From positions 4,836,001 through 4,900,000 of the forward strand of contig JAHWDD010000007.1 of NCBI GenBank assembly GCA_023897205.1: 64,000 bases of DNA, written 5' to 3'. The DNA is from Exophiala sp. HKRS030. Taxonomy: Eukaryota > Ascomycota > Eurotiomycetes > Chaetothyriales > Herpotrichiellaceae. The stretch's first letter is position 1, and every line of letters starts with the position of its first letter. Positions 11,846 to 24,145 of the stretch are shown piece after piece. The notes under the pieces are model-generated. The model had not been told where the DNA came from and ran no database searches. It saw only the letters and a list, made by a program, of their open reading frames with translations. A program made the translations under genes and the position numbers.

Positions 11846-13568
11846 ATGGCGACGTTAAAGTCTCATTTCAGCGGAAGCAAGATCGTCTTCTACGTCCTAT
11901 GGTGGGGACTGCATTGGGGTTTGTTTGCTTTCGGCTGGTAAGTCTACTCGATCGTCCTCCTCTGACCAGTCTTCACACTGACAACTCTTTCTCTTCAGGT
12001 ACAAGCAGGCAGCAGATCCACGACTGGCCGGTCTCAACACTCTGACCTTTTCAGTATGGATGTCTCGTGGAGCTGGTCTCGTCCTTTCCTTTGATACCTT
12101 ATTCATCCTACTGCCCATGTGCCGAAATTTGATGCGATTTATTCGACCAAAGTTCAGGTTTCTGCCTCTCGATGAGACTATCTGGTTCCACCGCCAATGC
12201 GCCTACGCAATGCTGGTTTTTACTTGCATCCACGTTTTGGCTCATTATGTCAACTTCTTCAACGTCGAGCGCACCCAGATTCGACCGGTTTCGGCCATTC
12301 AGATTCACTACGCTCAACCGGGAGGAATCACCGGTCATATCATGCTCCTGTGCATGTTGCTCATGTACACAACTGCTCATCACAAGATTCGACAACAGTC
12401 ATTCGAGACTTTCTGGTACACCCACCACCTCTTCATCCCCTTCTTTCTTGGCATGTACACCCATGCAGTCGGATGTTTCGTCCGTGATACAGCAGACGGA
12501 TTTTCTCCTTTTGCCGGCAAAGACTTTTGGGAGCACTGCATCGGTTACCAAGGTTGGCGTTGGGAGCTATGGGGAGGTGGACTCTACCTCTTCGAGCGAC
12601 TCTACCGAGAAATTCGCGCACGCAGAGATACCAAAATCTACAAGGTCATTCGTCATCCATACGATGCCATGGAGATTCAATTCCAGAAACCCAGCATGAA
12701 GTACAAGGCCGGCCAATGGCTTTTCATCAACATCCCATCGGTATCTGGACAACAATGGCATCCTTTCACCATTACTTCATGTCCATTTGATCCATACGTC
12801 TCAATCCACGTCCGCCAAGTTGGTGACTGGACAAAAGCCGTTGGAGACGCCTTGGGTTGTGGTCCTGCACAGGCCAAGCAATTCGACAGCCTCGATAGCA
12901 ATGGTATCTATGAAATTGCCCTCCAACACGGACAAGAGATGCCTGCCATTCGAATTGACGGTCCCTATGGAGCCCCAGCCGAAGATGTCTTTGACAATGA
13001 AATCGCCGTTCTCATTGGCACAGGTATTGGTGTTACACCATGGGCGTCAGTATTGAAGCACATTTACAATATTCGAGCTGGTCCAAATCCACCTCGTCGT
13101 CTCAAGCGAGTCGAATTCCTCTGGGTGACTCGTTCCATTGAATCTTTCGAATGGTTCCAAACCCTCCTATCATCTCTCGAAGCTCAGTCTGCTCAAGCCG
13201 CCGAAACAGTAGGTGGGCCTGAATTCCTCCGCATTCACACCTATCTCACTCAACGTGTTGACGCAAACACTGCTGCCAACATCTATCTCAACACCGTCGG
13301 CAACGCCGTTGATCCTCTCACTGAACTCCGGACAAAGACTCAATACGGTCGTCCCGACTTCCACCGTTTGTTCGGTGCCATGAGAGATGGTCTGATGGAC
13401 CAAACATATCTAGATGTTGGCAAGGAAGGCTCCATTACTGCCGGCACCAAGGCCACAGTGGGAGTATACTTCTGCGGTCCTAGTGCCGCTGCTCGTGAGA
13501 TCAAGACCGCGGCCAAAGCCACCAGCAATGAGCTGGTCAAGTTCCGCTTCTGGAAGGAGCATTTCTAA
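11846..13568 (+). CDS. noxA: NADPH oxidase NoxA (gp91phox-like)
   Basis: Exon 1 is 11846-11937 and exon 2 is 11999-13568. The 61-base intron (donor GTAAGT, acceptor TTCAG) splits a Trp codon. The product is 553 residues, matching the usual length of ascomycete NoxA. The N-terminal half has the ferric-reductase-type membrane helices with the paired haem-binding histidines (FTCIHVLAH near residue 110 and the later THHLFIPFF...YTHAVG segment). The C-terminal half has the FAD motif HPFTIT near residue 285, the NADPH motif GTGIGVTP near residue 370, a late CGPS motif, and the conserved aromatic end FWKEHF. In fungi NoxA makes superoxide at membranes with NoxR, Rac and Bem1-type partners, and it controls fruiting-body development, hyphal fusion and invasive growth. 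It lacks the N-terminal extension of NoxB and the calcium-binding domain of NoxC. The frame is intact. Confidence 0.95.
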
Positions 13569-15849
13569 ATATATCGACTTCGCACATACCTTCTTGACAT
13601 CGTACCAAAAATCACACAAACGATACGTATCATGGAGGGGATAGAGTGAGGAACGAAGCATTTTGTTTGAATTTTGTGAGCGTTTTTCAAATGTACGCAG
13701 GCTTTTACTACTTTCATCAAGATACCATGATTTGAACATTGCCAGACAGATACACACCGAGAATGGTGTGCAAGAACGGAACAATGGCGGCAGCGAGGGA
13801 GACAGAAGAGATAGACAACTGGCCTTAGTGCGAGTGCGTCGACGATGCAAATAGTGACCAAAAACCAAAAAGAGATTTCTCTTCCATATTTCCCCAAAGT
13901 CCCAATATCCAATGTTCACGATCCAACGATTGACGTGGAAGCCGGAACACGCGGGAATTATTATCAACGACAAGGAGAGGAAGGAGAACAAGGCCCACGA
14001 CACCTCGACTTTTACCACATCAAAAGTCGAACATGATGAACAGACTTATCCAATACATTGTACAATACGATCACCAACAGACCAATGATTTTTCTCACAT
14101 CTCCTAATCACACACCACACTACCCTCCTCTTTATCATACGCATAGAGGAAGTGAGGAAGTGAGGCTCGGAGATGTTGAAAAAGAAAAATTGGGCTACGA
14201 CAGAGGGGCATTATCGGCACATGGAAATCAGAACAGGGGATATCATCCTATCTACCTACCTACCTGCCTACCGAGGGGGTTTACCCTCACATGAGGCCAC
14301 CACCACCACTACTACTACTATTTTGGAATTCTTGCACAAACCATACCACCCATGGCTTGGAGATTGGAAAAGAGGCGGAGAACAAAGAGAAGTAAGCTCA
14401 GGACAGGGAGACGCGGTTGTGGAGGATGGAGATGAGGAAATCTATTCAAGATCAAGACACTCCCCTTCCCCTTTCTGCTCTTCTACATAGCCCTACTACT
14501 GCTTCTGCACTACTGCGGCTGCGGCTGCGGCTGCTGCTGCTGCTGCTACGATTAGCTATTACTACTACTTACAACCTCTGCAATGAAAATGCCAAAGTCA
14601 TGGTTTTCTTCCGGCGCCCGTCGTGCTTTGGACGGGTGCCTACATGCCAAAAAACAAACATACCTTTTCTTTAATGGTCCATCCCTCTCCCTTCTTCCCT
14701 CCCTTCCTCTTCTTCGACTCCTTCTTTACGCGGTTTGTCACAAGCCTCTGTTCCATTCCTCCGTCTCTATTCCCCTCCTCCGCCTCTATTCCCCTCCTCC
14801 GTCTCTATTCCCCTCCTCCGCCTCTATTCCCTCCCTCAGCCTCTATTCCCTCCCTCAACCTCTATTCCCTTCCTTAGCTTTCTAGCTTTCTATTCCCTTC
14901 TTCCCAATTAGGAGCGCGAGTAGGAGGTCGAGTGGGAGTGCGAGCGCGAGTGGGAGGGCGAGTGCCAGGGGTGGATGAAATCAACGTATATATCTCTTAT
15001 TTCATTTCCATTATATACTCCAATTTTCCTAACACCGAACCACCCGCCCCGACCGTCGAACAGAACGGCGTTGGCCTCATAATTTCATTATTCGCGTGCG
15101 TGTCCTGCTGTCTGACTTACTATTGTATATATGTCTCTTAAGTCATGTGTCTTGTTCCTGACCCGTCCGCTCCCGTCGCACCGCACCGTGATGTGATGTG
15201 ACCGGGGAGCTGGATGTCACGTGGTTCGCGACTGTTGGATTCCACCATGCTTATTAGTCAATCTGGAGATGGAGATGTCGATGGAGATGGAGATGTGGTC
15301 ATTGGATTCGTCATCTGTGTAGTCTGTAGTCTGTTCACACAGAGGGTTGGACCTTGTTGGTGTGGACAGTCAGTCGTATGATTCAGGTCACGGGCGTGAA
15401 TGGGTGAGACTGGGGGTGAGGCATTTGAAGGGAAGACAGACGAGATGTACGAAGTCGGACGTGGGTCACGTGCTCGCAAGGAATGGGACGTTGGTAGGTA
15501 CTATGCATCGCCTGGCATTGAAGGCTCAGCTACGAGTGCAGCTACGAGTGCGGGGAGGGACATGGGAATATCATTAGAGGGTATTATCGATTGCCATACC
15601 AAAAATTGACTACATGATATTTTGATTGTGGCTATTTTCTTGCTTTTGAACGAGACATAATTACGTTAATTCGCTAATCGAGGCTGCTGTCATGGTCTAC
15701 CTAATCCATACTCCGAGAAAAGGGAGAGACAGCCATACGAGCAGCCATCATTTTTGCCTTGTGTAGCACTTCCACCCAGTAACTCCTCTAGGTCTTCGTC
15801 TTGCAAGACGGCTTCTCAGTTGGCCTGTTAGTCGTGGTTTGACTACAGC
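13569..15849. other. gene-free interval with tandem and simple repeats
   Basis: No supportable gene. Besides the NoxA 3' flank it contains CTAC and ACC/ACT microsatellites near 14247-14320, a GGCTGC run near 14515-14550, a 19-base minisatellite near 14758-14872, a GAGCGCGAGTGG-type repeat near 14910-14965, and a GGAGATGGAGATG repeat near 15265-15295. Confidence 0.6.
14758..14872. repeat. minisatellite, about six copies of a 19-base unit
   Basis: The unit is CCTCCGTCTCTATTCCCCT, with CCTCCGCC and CCTCAGCC variants. It is pyrimidine-only on the plus strand apart from single A and G positions. Open frames across it are artefacts of the repeat. Confidence 0.8.
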
Positions 15850-16283
15850 CTATGCAGTAGGATGGCCTTGACGTGGGCCTTGGGTCTCATTGCGTACTCC
15901 GGTACGTTGGGATTGCTGGTAGAAGCGGTGTCAGTGGATTTGGTCCTCTTGCATCAAGTGATCTTGTTTTTGAGCTAGGGAGGGCTATGACTTACAGATG
16001 ATGTTTGTAGTTGGCCTTCCTGCAAGATCTTCTTGACGACTTCATCCTCGTTGCTGGTACCAAACTCATTCTCAAGGGTAGCTTTGCTGGCGGTGTCCAA
16101 CTCTCCCTGAGCACCGTGCTTATGTGAGACTAGAACCTTGAAGCTATCGACAACTTGCACAAGAGGAATAGACTTGTCGGCTCTCCATGCTTCCAGCTCC
16201 TCTGGTGATTCAACGAAGACGATGAAGTCATCTGTTGAGCCCTTGAAGAAGACTTTAGTGACAGGTCCGTTTCCGCGAGGCAT
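15850..16283 (-). CDS. rtc3: Rtc3-like SBDS-domain protein
   Basis: Exon 1 is 15996-16283 and exon 2 is 15850-15915, giving 117 residues. The intron of about 80 bases has donor GTAAGT, branch-like CACTGAC and acceptor ACCAG. The protein starts MPRGNGPVTKVFFKG and carries the N-terminal SBDS fold seen in small yeast proteins such as Rtc3/YHR087W: VFVESPEELEAWR, then VVDSFKVLVSHKHGAQGELD, then a helix with EVVKKILQEG. The short polar tail is added by exon 2. The family is linked to RNA metabolism and stress in yeast; the exact role is not settled. The start at 16283 is chosen because the homology begins there. A leader intron is likely near 16413-16467 (donor GTAAGTAC, acceptor CCAG on the minus strand). 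Confidence 0.85.
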
Positions 16284-17500
16284 GTTTGCTGGGTTTTCTT
16301 TTTGAGTCTGAAAGACGAATGTTCTGGTTAAAGGGTGATCGCAGAAGGGGATCACACGACTTGTTGACGAGGAAACGTTTTGTGGAGGTTTGGATACAGT
16401 GGTTGCTATACCTGGTTAGCCGCGGTTGGCTCCAAGTAAAGGTCTGCAACAAGTTCATAGTACTTACCTTGTTGATTTGAAATCGAAGAAGAGGGTTGCT
16501 TAGATTGAGTACAGGTAGATCAATGTGTAGAAATATACTGATGGTTATAAGTTGAAGGAGCAGGTGATCATGAGGACAGAATGTAGTCGTCTTTTGAAGG
16601 AGATGAATTGAATATGACGTCAATTGCAGGATGGTGGCATTCAGATGGCAGGAAGTGCCCCTCGGTATTCACAGAACATCAAGCCTTAAGTGACCACTAA
16701 CTAACTAGGCACCTGTTAAGTAGTTATTAGCACTCAACTATCCTCTCTGAGTAGCCCTGATTTGCCACTAACCGCCTAAACTTTGTAAGCTTGTTCAGTC
16801 GTCAATTGACCCTAAAATGACCTAACAGCTACTAGTTAGGTGGCCACCCCGCTTCACCACAGGCCACGACGTTGATAGCTCATGGTTTCCACTCTCCTCC
16901 TTCGCCCGACCTAGCTCAGAATCTTCAGGAACCAACCGAGATCCACAGAAAGACCAAAAAAAAACATGGCAGAAGCACGCATAGTTAGGTAGCTACGTAA
17001 TTGGGTTTCCACTCGGCTTTCTGGGTATCTCATTCCTGATCTTTTCCCCTGGATCGACATGCGTGCCAGCGAGGAGTGTTCGGAATCAACCGCAGAGCCT
17101 CTTTATTTTTCTCTTCAGATTCTGCCGCATCCCTAGGTTAGTTGCAATTATTCTGTACATGGAATCGCATTGAATTATGCTACTTTTGTGCTATATGTCC
17201 GGTAATCCGAAGTGTAGATTGCCTGGATTGATGAGTGCTGCCTCCGTCTCCTGGGCACCCTCCAATTTCTCTTCGGACTGCATCGCCACTGACGTGTATC
17301 TTGTTTCTCTTGAAACAGGGGAATGTCATCAATCTTCTCGGGGCTCTTCTGCTACATACCATGTTGCAGATGATTACAGCCTGCAATCACAACAAATGAC
17401 CAATGCATGGATGGTCCTGGATTCTTCATGCGTACAGACAATGACAAGTCAGTCGACAGCCAAATTGAACATATGACAATTCCCTTGAAAACACAGGGTA
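16284..17500. other. intergenic, with a CTAAC/GTTAG-rich island
   Basis: No supportable gene. The first 300 bases are the leader of the Rtc3-like gene. From about 16685 to 16865 there is an island rich in CTAAC, TTAG and AGGCACCT words that resembles islands near 24.7, 25.1 and 49.3 kb. The rest up to 17500 shows no coding signal I can support. Confidence 0.5.
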
Positions 17501-19406
17501 TTATGATTCAATCGCAATCTCTTGTCTCTTCTTCGCACTATCATCAAGAGGCGTCAGTCCTGCCTTTGATGGCCCCATCAATTGAATTCCCTCTGCACTA
17601 AATCGAGATCCATGCACAGGGCAATCCCACGACTTTTCATCTGGGTTCCAACAAACCACTCCCTTCATGTGAGGACAAAACGCACTCATCCTGTGAACCT
17701 TGCCATCTTCGTCTTTGTATATCGCTTCTGGCGCTGATGTTGATGGGTTGAGCACCCCGCCTTCACCTCTGCCCAAATCCTCGACATCTTGAATATCGGA
17801 CTGCACCAACCGTTTGTACTGTGTGTTGATTTGGACATCGTGCTTGATCATGCTCGGTAACTTCTGCGCCAGTGTAGCCTTGCGTTTGGGGTCGTAGTAT
17901 TGTGCCCATGGATTCTCAATCTCTTGAATTTCGTCGGCAATGAGGCGACCGGCAATCACGCCATGGGTCAGTCCGTTTCCAGAATCTCCCGTGACAATAT
18001 AGATGCGATCGTTTCCAGAGTTCTTCCCAATGAATGCCATGTAATCCTTGGGCTCGAAGATCTGACCTGACCATCTGTAATCGACACTGCCTGCCTTGGT
18101 AAAGCGTTCGCGCACCCATGTCTCAAGCTCCTTGTAACGCTCGCCACCTTCCTTTTCCTGTCCAACTTTATGGTCACATCCGCCGACGACCATATAATCC
18201 CATTCTTGGTCGCATTCAGTCATACGGACATACTTGTATGCTTCAGCAGAGTCATAGATTAGGCAATCTTCGACATAACCCTTGGGGACCCTAATGGCAA
18301 TGCAGTATGTCCGGTGATATTCCATTTCGGCCACAACGCTGAGCTTTTGAAGAGGAACGCATGTAGCCTCGACAGCGTGATCGCAAGTGATTTTCGGTCC
18401 ATTCATGGTGGTGACCTCAACCTTCTTCGATCCAAGGTGGACTCCGACCACAGGTATGGTAACTCCGCTTTCACTTATGGACATGGCTCGAGTATGTGTG
18501 TAAGCTTGAAAGTTGGGCTGCTTCTGGAGCCATTTGAGGATGCCGATCAAATATTTAGTGGGATGGAAAGTAGCCTGTCGGTCGACAACGTTTCCGTCAC
18601 GTTGGTCAGGCTTACCATCCCAGCCTTTGATTGTGAGGTTTTCAACATATTTCGCATCTAAACCGTACTTTTTCATTGCAGCGGCTTCCTCTTTGAATTG
18701 TGCGATATCGTCATCGTGCTCTTTGGTACCCTTCGGATACTGTGAAATGTCATAGGCCTTGAGTTGACGGTATTCACATTCAATTCCGAGCGACTTTGAA
18801 ACTTCTCCAATATGTTGGATCGCCCAGTCGTGGGAGTCGGCGGCGGCTTTGGCGCCTCCATCACCAAAGAGCTTCGCGATGTCTGGATAGCCATCATCGA
18901 GATCAGAAGATAGATGGCCTGAAGTCCGACCGCTCTCGCCTACAAAATTTTATCAGTACTTCCATGGTAGCCAAGAGACAGTCACAGTACGCACCAGACA
19001 AGATATCTCTTGCCTCTAGCATAACCACGTTCAGACCTCTCCTTACGAGTTGCTCCGCAATGGAGATTCCGGAGATACCAGATCCGATGATGCAGACATC
19101 AGTCTCCAGATTCTCCTTCAAAGGAGAGAATTGAGGTCGATTGGAGTACGGTTCGGTATGTATCCAGACTGGGTCATTATATCCAGAAGTTCTCATGAAC
19201 TGCTTAGGGTCGGAAGCCATGCTGGGCATTTGATAAGGTGCTGCTGAGGAAAAGGCTTTCACGCGTCCAACTACCCCGACAATTGCAGGGTTCCGTCTTA
19301 GTAGAGTCTGTGCTTGTAAAGACGTCCTCGTTAATCGTCTGCGTGAAGATGATAACGCAGCTCGTGATGCTGAACGTAGAAGCGACCTTTCCAGGAGAAA
19401 ACTCAT
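17501..19406 (-). CDS. mitochondrial FAD-dependent oxidoreductase with C-terminal Rieske domain
   Basis: Exon 1 is 18995-19406 and exon 2 is 17501-18939. The 55-base intron (donor GTGCGT, acceptor TTGTAG) restores the conserved GESGRTSGHL motif. The protein is 616 residues. The first 60 are Arg/Ser/Leu-rich with almost no acids, typical of a mitochondrial presequence. Near residues 105-115 is a Rossmann FAD motif (DVCIIGSGISG), followed by a DAO-type oxidoreductase body with a late SGNGLTHGVIAG FAD-contact motif. Near residues 559-580 is a [2Fe-2S] Rieske centre, CPH...CPVH, with all four ligands present. It probably passes electrons from an amine or hydroxy-acid substrate via FAD to the cluster; the substrate is unknown. 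An in-frame ATG at 19451 would add 15 residues, but the one at 19406 gives a better targeting peptide. Confidence 0.88.
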
Positions 19407-20509
19407 GACTCTGAGGAGGGCTTCAAGAGTATACTCGGGGAAAGAGCCCAACCCTGGGGTAGTGGACCATCAAATGCCTTGTAAACACCTGCATTTCAGT
19501 ATCGGAACCAAGATCCTGTTAATGCATGATCAATGCAACCAGACATGACGCGTGGAGAGACCGTGACCCTTCCCACGCGCCAAATTACTGAAGCCAAGCT
19601 CGGTTTCGAGGTCATTGAGGTGACGCAGTGGACTCTGGGCCATTACTGATGAAGTACATCGTAGCGTATCAGGAAGTTTGTATTTGCAGCATGATTCACG
19701 AGAATCGTCATGGTCTTTTGCGGGGGTGGTCGTAGCCTCAGGCTAGGACGGACAAGTCTTCCGATCGCTTGCTATTTGGTGTGCCTAAGGGACAACCATG
19801 ATACTATATCGCGGATCCGGATTTGCATGGACAAGTTCTCGAGGAAGTCATTGACAGGAAAGCATTTCCAATGAATGAGAATGTGAAGCAACGTGAGGCT
19901 AGAAACGAACGGCTTTGTTGGGCGGAGGTCTGAAAGAAAAATCCGCCAACCGAGTCGAGCGGCGGAGAATATCGAAACGAAATTCTAAATCTTTTTTATT
20001 CATTGATCTGGCTTCACTACTGTTGTCTGAGCCTTTGGTTCTTCCTCAGCTTCAATATATCAGAATCGCCATGCATGCAACTGCATGCAAGGACGCTGAT
20101 ACACTCTAATAATGCGTCATGTAATTCGACAATTTTCTACTGAATAGATCTCTCAAGAGTCAAGAATGAAATCGGCAAAGATTCCACTCTATGTACGTCA
20201 CATGCTGGTTGACCTTCGGATTGACACCCCGGTCCACTCGCACCCGTTGACAAGTCTGGAAGTAGATGCCATGGAAATGTTGTTATCGGAAACAGAATGA
20301 CGAACATGTCTCAAAAGTGCTATCTACATGGTTCGTCAAGGATTGTTCACCTTGACCATTACCATCGAGAAACCAACATATCTTCAAGGCCACAGCATAG
20401 CGTCACAGTTGCACAGTCATAGAGGGCTTTCCTTATCAGATATTCGTTATCCCTTGCAGTCTCGAGTGACATTTCAACGACGACCGCAAGGGTTACTACG
20501 TCTACAACC
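19407..20509. other. intergenic, divergent promoter region
   Basis: This lies between the 5' ends of the FAD-Rieske gene (minus) and the SDR gene (plus), so both promoters must be here. No gene, repeat or clear regulatory site is supportable. Confidence 0.5.
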
Positions 20510-21479
20510 ATGCCTATAGGCAAGAATGCAAACATAGTCATCAGTGGTGCTGGTCAAGGTAAAATCACCTTGAACACTCCTGGACACATCCGGAAGATAT
20601 TGATGTATGAACAAAGGCATCGGACGAGCCATCGCGCGACACTTTGCGTCACGCGGGCACAGGATATTCATTCTCGACGTCAATGGCGACAACATCAAAC
20701 ATACGGCCGAGGAGCATCTGAAGGAATATTCTCACAACGTGGGCTATGCGCAATGCAATCTACGTTCGGTGGATGAAATCCGCTTGACAGTCAAAAAGGC
20801 TGCATCTTTCCTCGACAACCGAATTGATTTCCTGATCAACAATGCCGGAATCTCACATCCTTACTGGCCAGATGGGAAGACGATGGAGGATGAATCGGTG
20901 CTCGAGCAGTGGCAGGCCTATGTCGAGACCAATCTGACAGGCACGTTCGTCATGTCTCAGGCATGTATTCCCTATATGAAGGTCGAGAAGAATGCAGAGA
21001 AGCAGAAACTTCCGGGTTCGCGCGTGGGCACGGCGGGTCCGTGTATCATCCATGTCAGCAGCTTCCGGGCATTAATCTCAGATCCGAACCAGGAAGGATA
21101 CGCCGCGACGAAAGGTAAGCATCGCAAGTATTCCGGCCCCGTGTGCACAGTCACTGGGCATGGGAGACCTCGCTGACCATTTTGGACCCATTCAGCTGCT
21201 CTCTTGGGCCTTACCTCAAGCATGGCAATCTCGATGCAAGCCTTCGGCATCCGCGTGAATCAGGTCTCTCCTGGGAGAGTCAAGGCAACTCATGAGAGTG
21301 CAAGCGCCGACAAGAACGGAGAGGAATGGGATCTGGGTGGTGACGATGTCGAATCCCACCCCACGAATCGTGCTGGTATGCCAGAGGATATCACCGAGGC
21401 GATTGAGTATCTACTTGGTGCAGGATTCGTGACGGGTCAGGATCTAGTGGTTGATGGAGGTGTGAGTAAGGTCAAATAG
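20510..21479 (+). CDS. short-chain dehydrogenase/reductase (SDR)
   Basis: Three exons: 20510-20558, 20617-21114 and 21196-21479. Both introns keep phase and the total is 276 residues. The first exon junction completes the nucleotide-binding motif SGAGQGIG. The next motifs are the acidic residue after strand 2 (LDVNGD, favouring NAD), NNAG, a VSS catalytic serine, and YAATK, which is the Y-x3-K pair split by intron 2. It ends with the usual VTGQDLVVDGG. Classical SDR fold, cytosolic, substrate not predictable. It is divergent from the FAD-Rieske gene, about 1.1 kb away. The frame is intact. Confidence 0.92.
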
Positions 21480-22091
21480 TTCCAAGCTGCCCGGGTGTCA
21501 TGGGACACGGCATTCTTTCACAGGAGGAATAGTTAGATTATGGTTGAGGGCTTGAATGCCATTTTGTCCTTGTTGCCAAGATATAAATGATGATTCCAAC
21601 GCCTATGAAGAAGATGAACGCTTCACTGACAACGCTATAGCAACTCATGGTGAACAAATGATAAAGCTCGCAAAAGTGGTGTTTCTCAGGACTGATACAA
21701 TATGGTGTGCTCCAGCAGGAAATCAACTTAGGTACATAAATCAGGATGCACCCGGTCCAGCATTGCCGTGTATGCGATTCGCTGGAAGAATATTGAACAA
21801 GCAGGATGAGACGACGTATGGAACATCACAATTGCTCGAGGCCAAGGTCACAATCCTGCAGTTACCTCGTTGGCGTGTAGACCAAGACTCCCGTTGGCAT
21901 GTTTTTACTGCACATAGCGTTCAGAATGGTAAACCTCCGGAATAGCAATCAAGCAACCATCGTGTGGGTGGTGACTGGAGACTTAATCGTCTTTGTGCAA
22001 CCCAACGACATCGTCTGCTGTGGTCTAGTCGCTTGAATAATGATCGTGGTCATCGTGTAACTCTTGATCATTGCAAATCCATTGTCCGGAA
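21480..22091. other. intergenic
   Basis: No supportable gene. A minus-strand frame ending at 21538 encodes a short hydrophobic segment (FIFFIGVGIIIYILATR) but is only about 36-62 residues long and has no family I recognise. Confidence 0.45.
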
Positions 22092-22439
22092 TTATTGTGA
22101 AATGATTCTGTCATCAAGTTGTGCCTTTGATTCAAGGAGGGTGTGATTTGTTGGGCTTGATGGAGCTTCCGAGCTTTGTAACGTCGCAGGTGAGCATTTG
22201 CCACAACTGCAGGCTTTATTGAGACGGCCATCGACCAAGTTTTTCAGCCGAGGTGTTTGTCCTTCTTTGGCGCTCTTGTATTCTTGGTGTTTGGTTAGAC
22301 GGTGATTTTGTCGCCGGCGGTAGATGTTGAATGGTGTGTCTAAACATTCGACCCGTGCCGCTTTTCCTTCTTTCCAACTTTCGTAGTCGTGGTGATTATC
22401 TCGAAGATCAGCTGCTAGGGTTGATATGAAAGTCGACAT
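22092..22439 (-). CDS. hypothetical protein
   Basis: An open minus-strand frame with an ATG at 22439 gives about 115 residues. It is rich in charged and polar residues and contains the segment KACSCGKCSP, a possible metal-binding pair of Cys-x-Cys type. I know no family. Upstream in-frame codons extend to 22514 with non-ATG starts. It could be a small orphan gene or chance. Composition is more protein-like than the other frames in this spacer. Confidence 0.35.
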   Translation of the reverse strand: MSTFISTLAADLRDNHHDYESWKEGKAARVECLDTPFNIYRRRQNHRLTKHQEYKSAKEGQTPRLKNLVDGRLNKACSCGKCSPATLQSSEAPSSPTNHTLLESKAQLDDRIISQ

Positions 22440-23328
22440 TTTGTGACGGTTGGTTAAGCCTTGTGCTGGAACAGTCCTTTGTGAGACTTCTTGGAGAGAA
22501 GAGTCTCTCTGCATGAGGTCGAGGGGAGATTAGGGTTTTAAGCGAACAAGTTGCATCACCGGCATTGCCACAACGACAAGAACATAAACAGTAGATCACC
22601 TTATCACTTGCAATTACCGAATAACAGTTGCGCGGCAAGAAGATCACGATCGAGCTGAAGGGGAACATGACGCCTGGGGAGTTTATCGAAAGATGATGTC
22701 GGGTGGAGAACTGGATGCTTCTCAGCTAGCCAGGTCGATGTGAGCTCCCGCACCAATCAAGAGGTCGGCGCTCCACTATGAGAACACTTTTGATGGTCAA
22801 GATATCTTTTGACCGGCCTGGAGCAAAGTTCCGTTCGAAAGTGGTGCCAGGTGCCGAAGCAAATGTGTGGGGAAGACAGATCTACCGCGGGCGTTAAGAT
22901 GCTTGAATCGCCGGAACAGAAATTGAACCTCTCCCGCGCAAATAATCGATGCTTTGGCGCGATAGCAACGCCTGCGAGCCCACCTGGGTCTTTTGGTCAA
23001 GCTGGAACAAGTCGTAATTAGCGGATCATGGAGTCTTCACCCACAGGAAGGTCTGCTCCAGGTTCTGGATATGCCGCGCGCCCTGCATTACGAGGTCAAA
23101 GGCATCTCTGCAGCTAGAAATGCTGATGTCGGATCGTACGCCCGGGACCACAAAAATTCAACGGCGTCTTCCAACTTGGTCTGTGCATTGACGACAATCT
23201 ACGTCATGGTCATTATAGCCTGTTCCGCTCTTGTTCTGTAATGTCAGTGCACCATTGTATCAAAACATGCTTGAGATAAGGGGCAGAACTTTTTATAACT
23301 ATCCAAGTATTGGTACCCCTAGATCAGC
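22440..23328. other. intergenic
   Basis: No supportable gene. Promoter of the hemerythrin-like gene is expected in the last few hundred bases. Confidence 0.5.
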
Positions 23329-24145
23329 ATGCAGTCTCTCCGACCCGTTTTGAGGTTTGGCCTTCGCGGTGCGGCTGGTTGGCGAACTCGGGCAGTATCT
23401 CGTCGAATGATCGAGGCCTCAATCTTGTCAACAGGCCCGCGCACATTCGCAGGACAAAAGCGGCATTATGCAGACTTTACGGATACGCACAGAGTGGGAA
23501 GCAAAACAGCATCCGGCGTACATGGGGGTTCGCTCCGGGAAGCCATCAAAGCCGGCCACCTCGAGCTGCGAGACCTTTATGATAAGATTGTGAAAAGCAA
23601 GGATAACGATGAGAAGGTTCGATATCAGAACCAATTCACATGGGAATTGGCGCGGCACTGGGTTGCAAAAGAGCTTGTGGTCTACCCTGCCCTGGAACAA
23701 TATGTGGCGGGTGGGAAGGAGATGGCTGAGGAAGGTCGAACCGCGCACCAGGATGTAGGTACAAGCTGTCAGTAGAGTATTGGGGAGTGGTGAGCTGATC
23801 AAGGTCCAGATCCAACGACTGCTCCACGAATTTCAGGACCTCAATCCTGTAGATCCAAAATTTGATTCGACGCTCGGAACGCTGTGGTCCAAGTTGGTCC
23901 AAGAAATGGAGGTAGAGGAAGAGCAGAACTTGGTAGCATTAGAGAAGATAGTGCCACCAGATGCCGGAGAGAAGCTGGTAAAGAGCTTTGGGCGGACTAA
24001 ATTGTTCACGCCGACCCGCGGCCATCCGTCTTTGAGGAATTTACCCTTTGGGACAGTGGCAGCTCTTCTGGCTGCGCCGGTCGATGTGCTAGGGGATCTT
24101 TTTAGGAAATTTCCAGATGAGTCAGAGGCTTTTGGGAAAGCCTGA
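23329..24145 (+). CDS. mitochondrial hemerythrin-like (HHE) protein
   Basis: Exon 1 is 23329-23754 and exon 2 is 23804-24145. The intron is 49 bases (donor GTAGGT, acceptor TCAAG) and the product is 255 residues. The first 50 residues are Arg/Ser/Ala-rich without acids, a mitochondrial-type leader. The core has the hemerythrin HHE pattern: GHLELRDLYDKI, ARHWVAKELVVYPALEQYV, TAHQDVQIQRLLHEF, and a later acidic helix MEVEEEQNL. Such proteins bind a di-iron centre and are linked to oxygen, nitric oxide or iron handling; the exact role here is unknown. The C-terminal part has a Pro-rich TPTRGHPSLRNLPFGT motif common in fungal members. The frame is intact. Confidence 0.85.

Noticed and set aside
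14600..14885. Two overlapping Leu/Ser/Pro-rich frames
   Set aside because: They arise from the 19-base minisatellite and have repeat-driven composition.
21538..21726. Minus-strand short frame with one transmembrane-like segment
   Set aside because: Too short, no family recognised, and no splice partner found; kept only as a note in the spacer.
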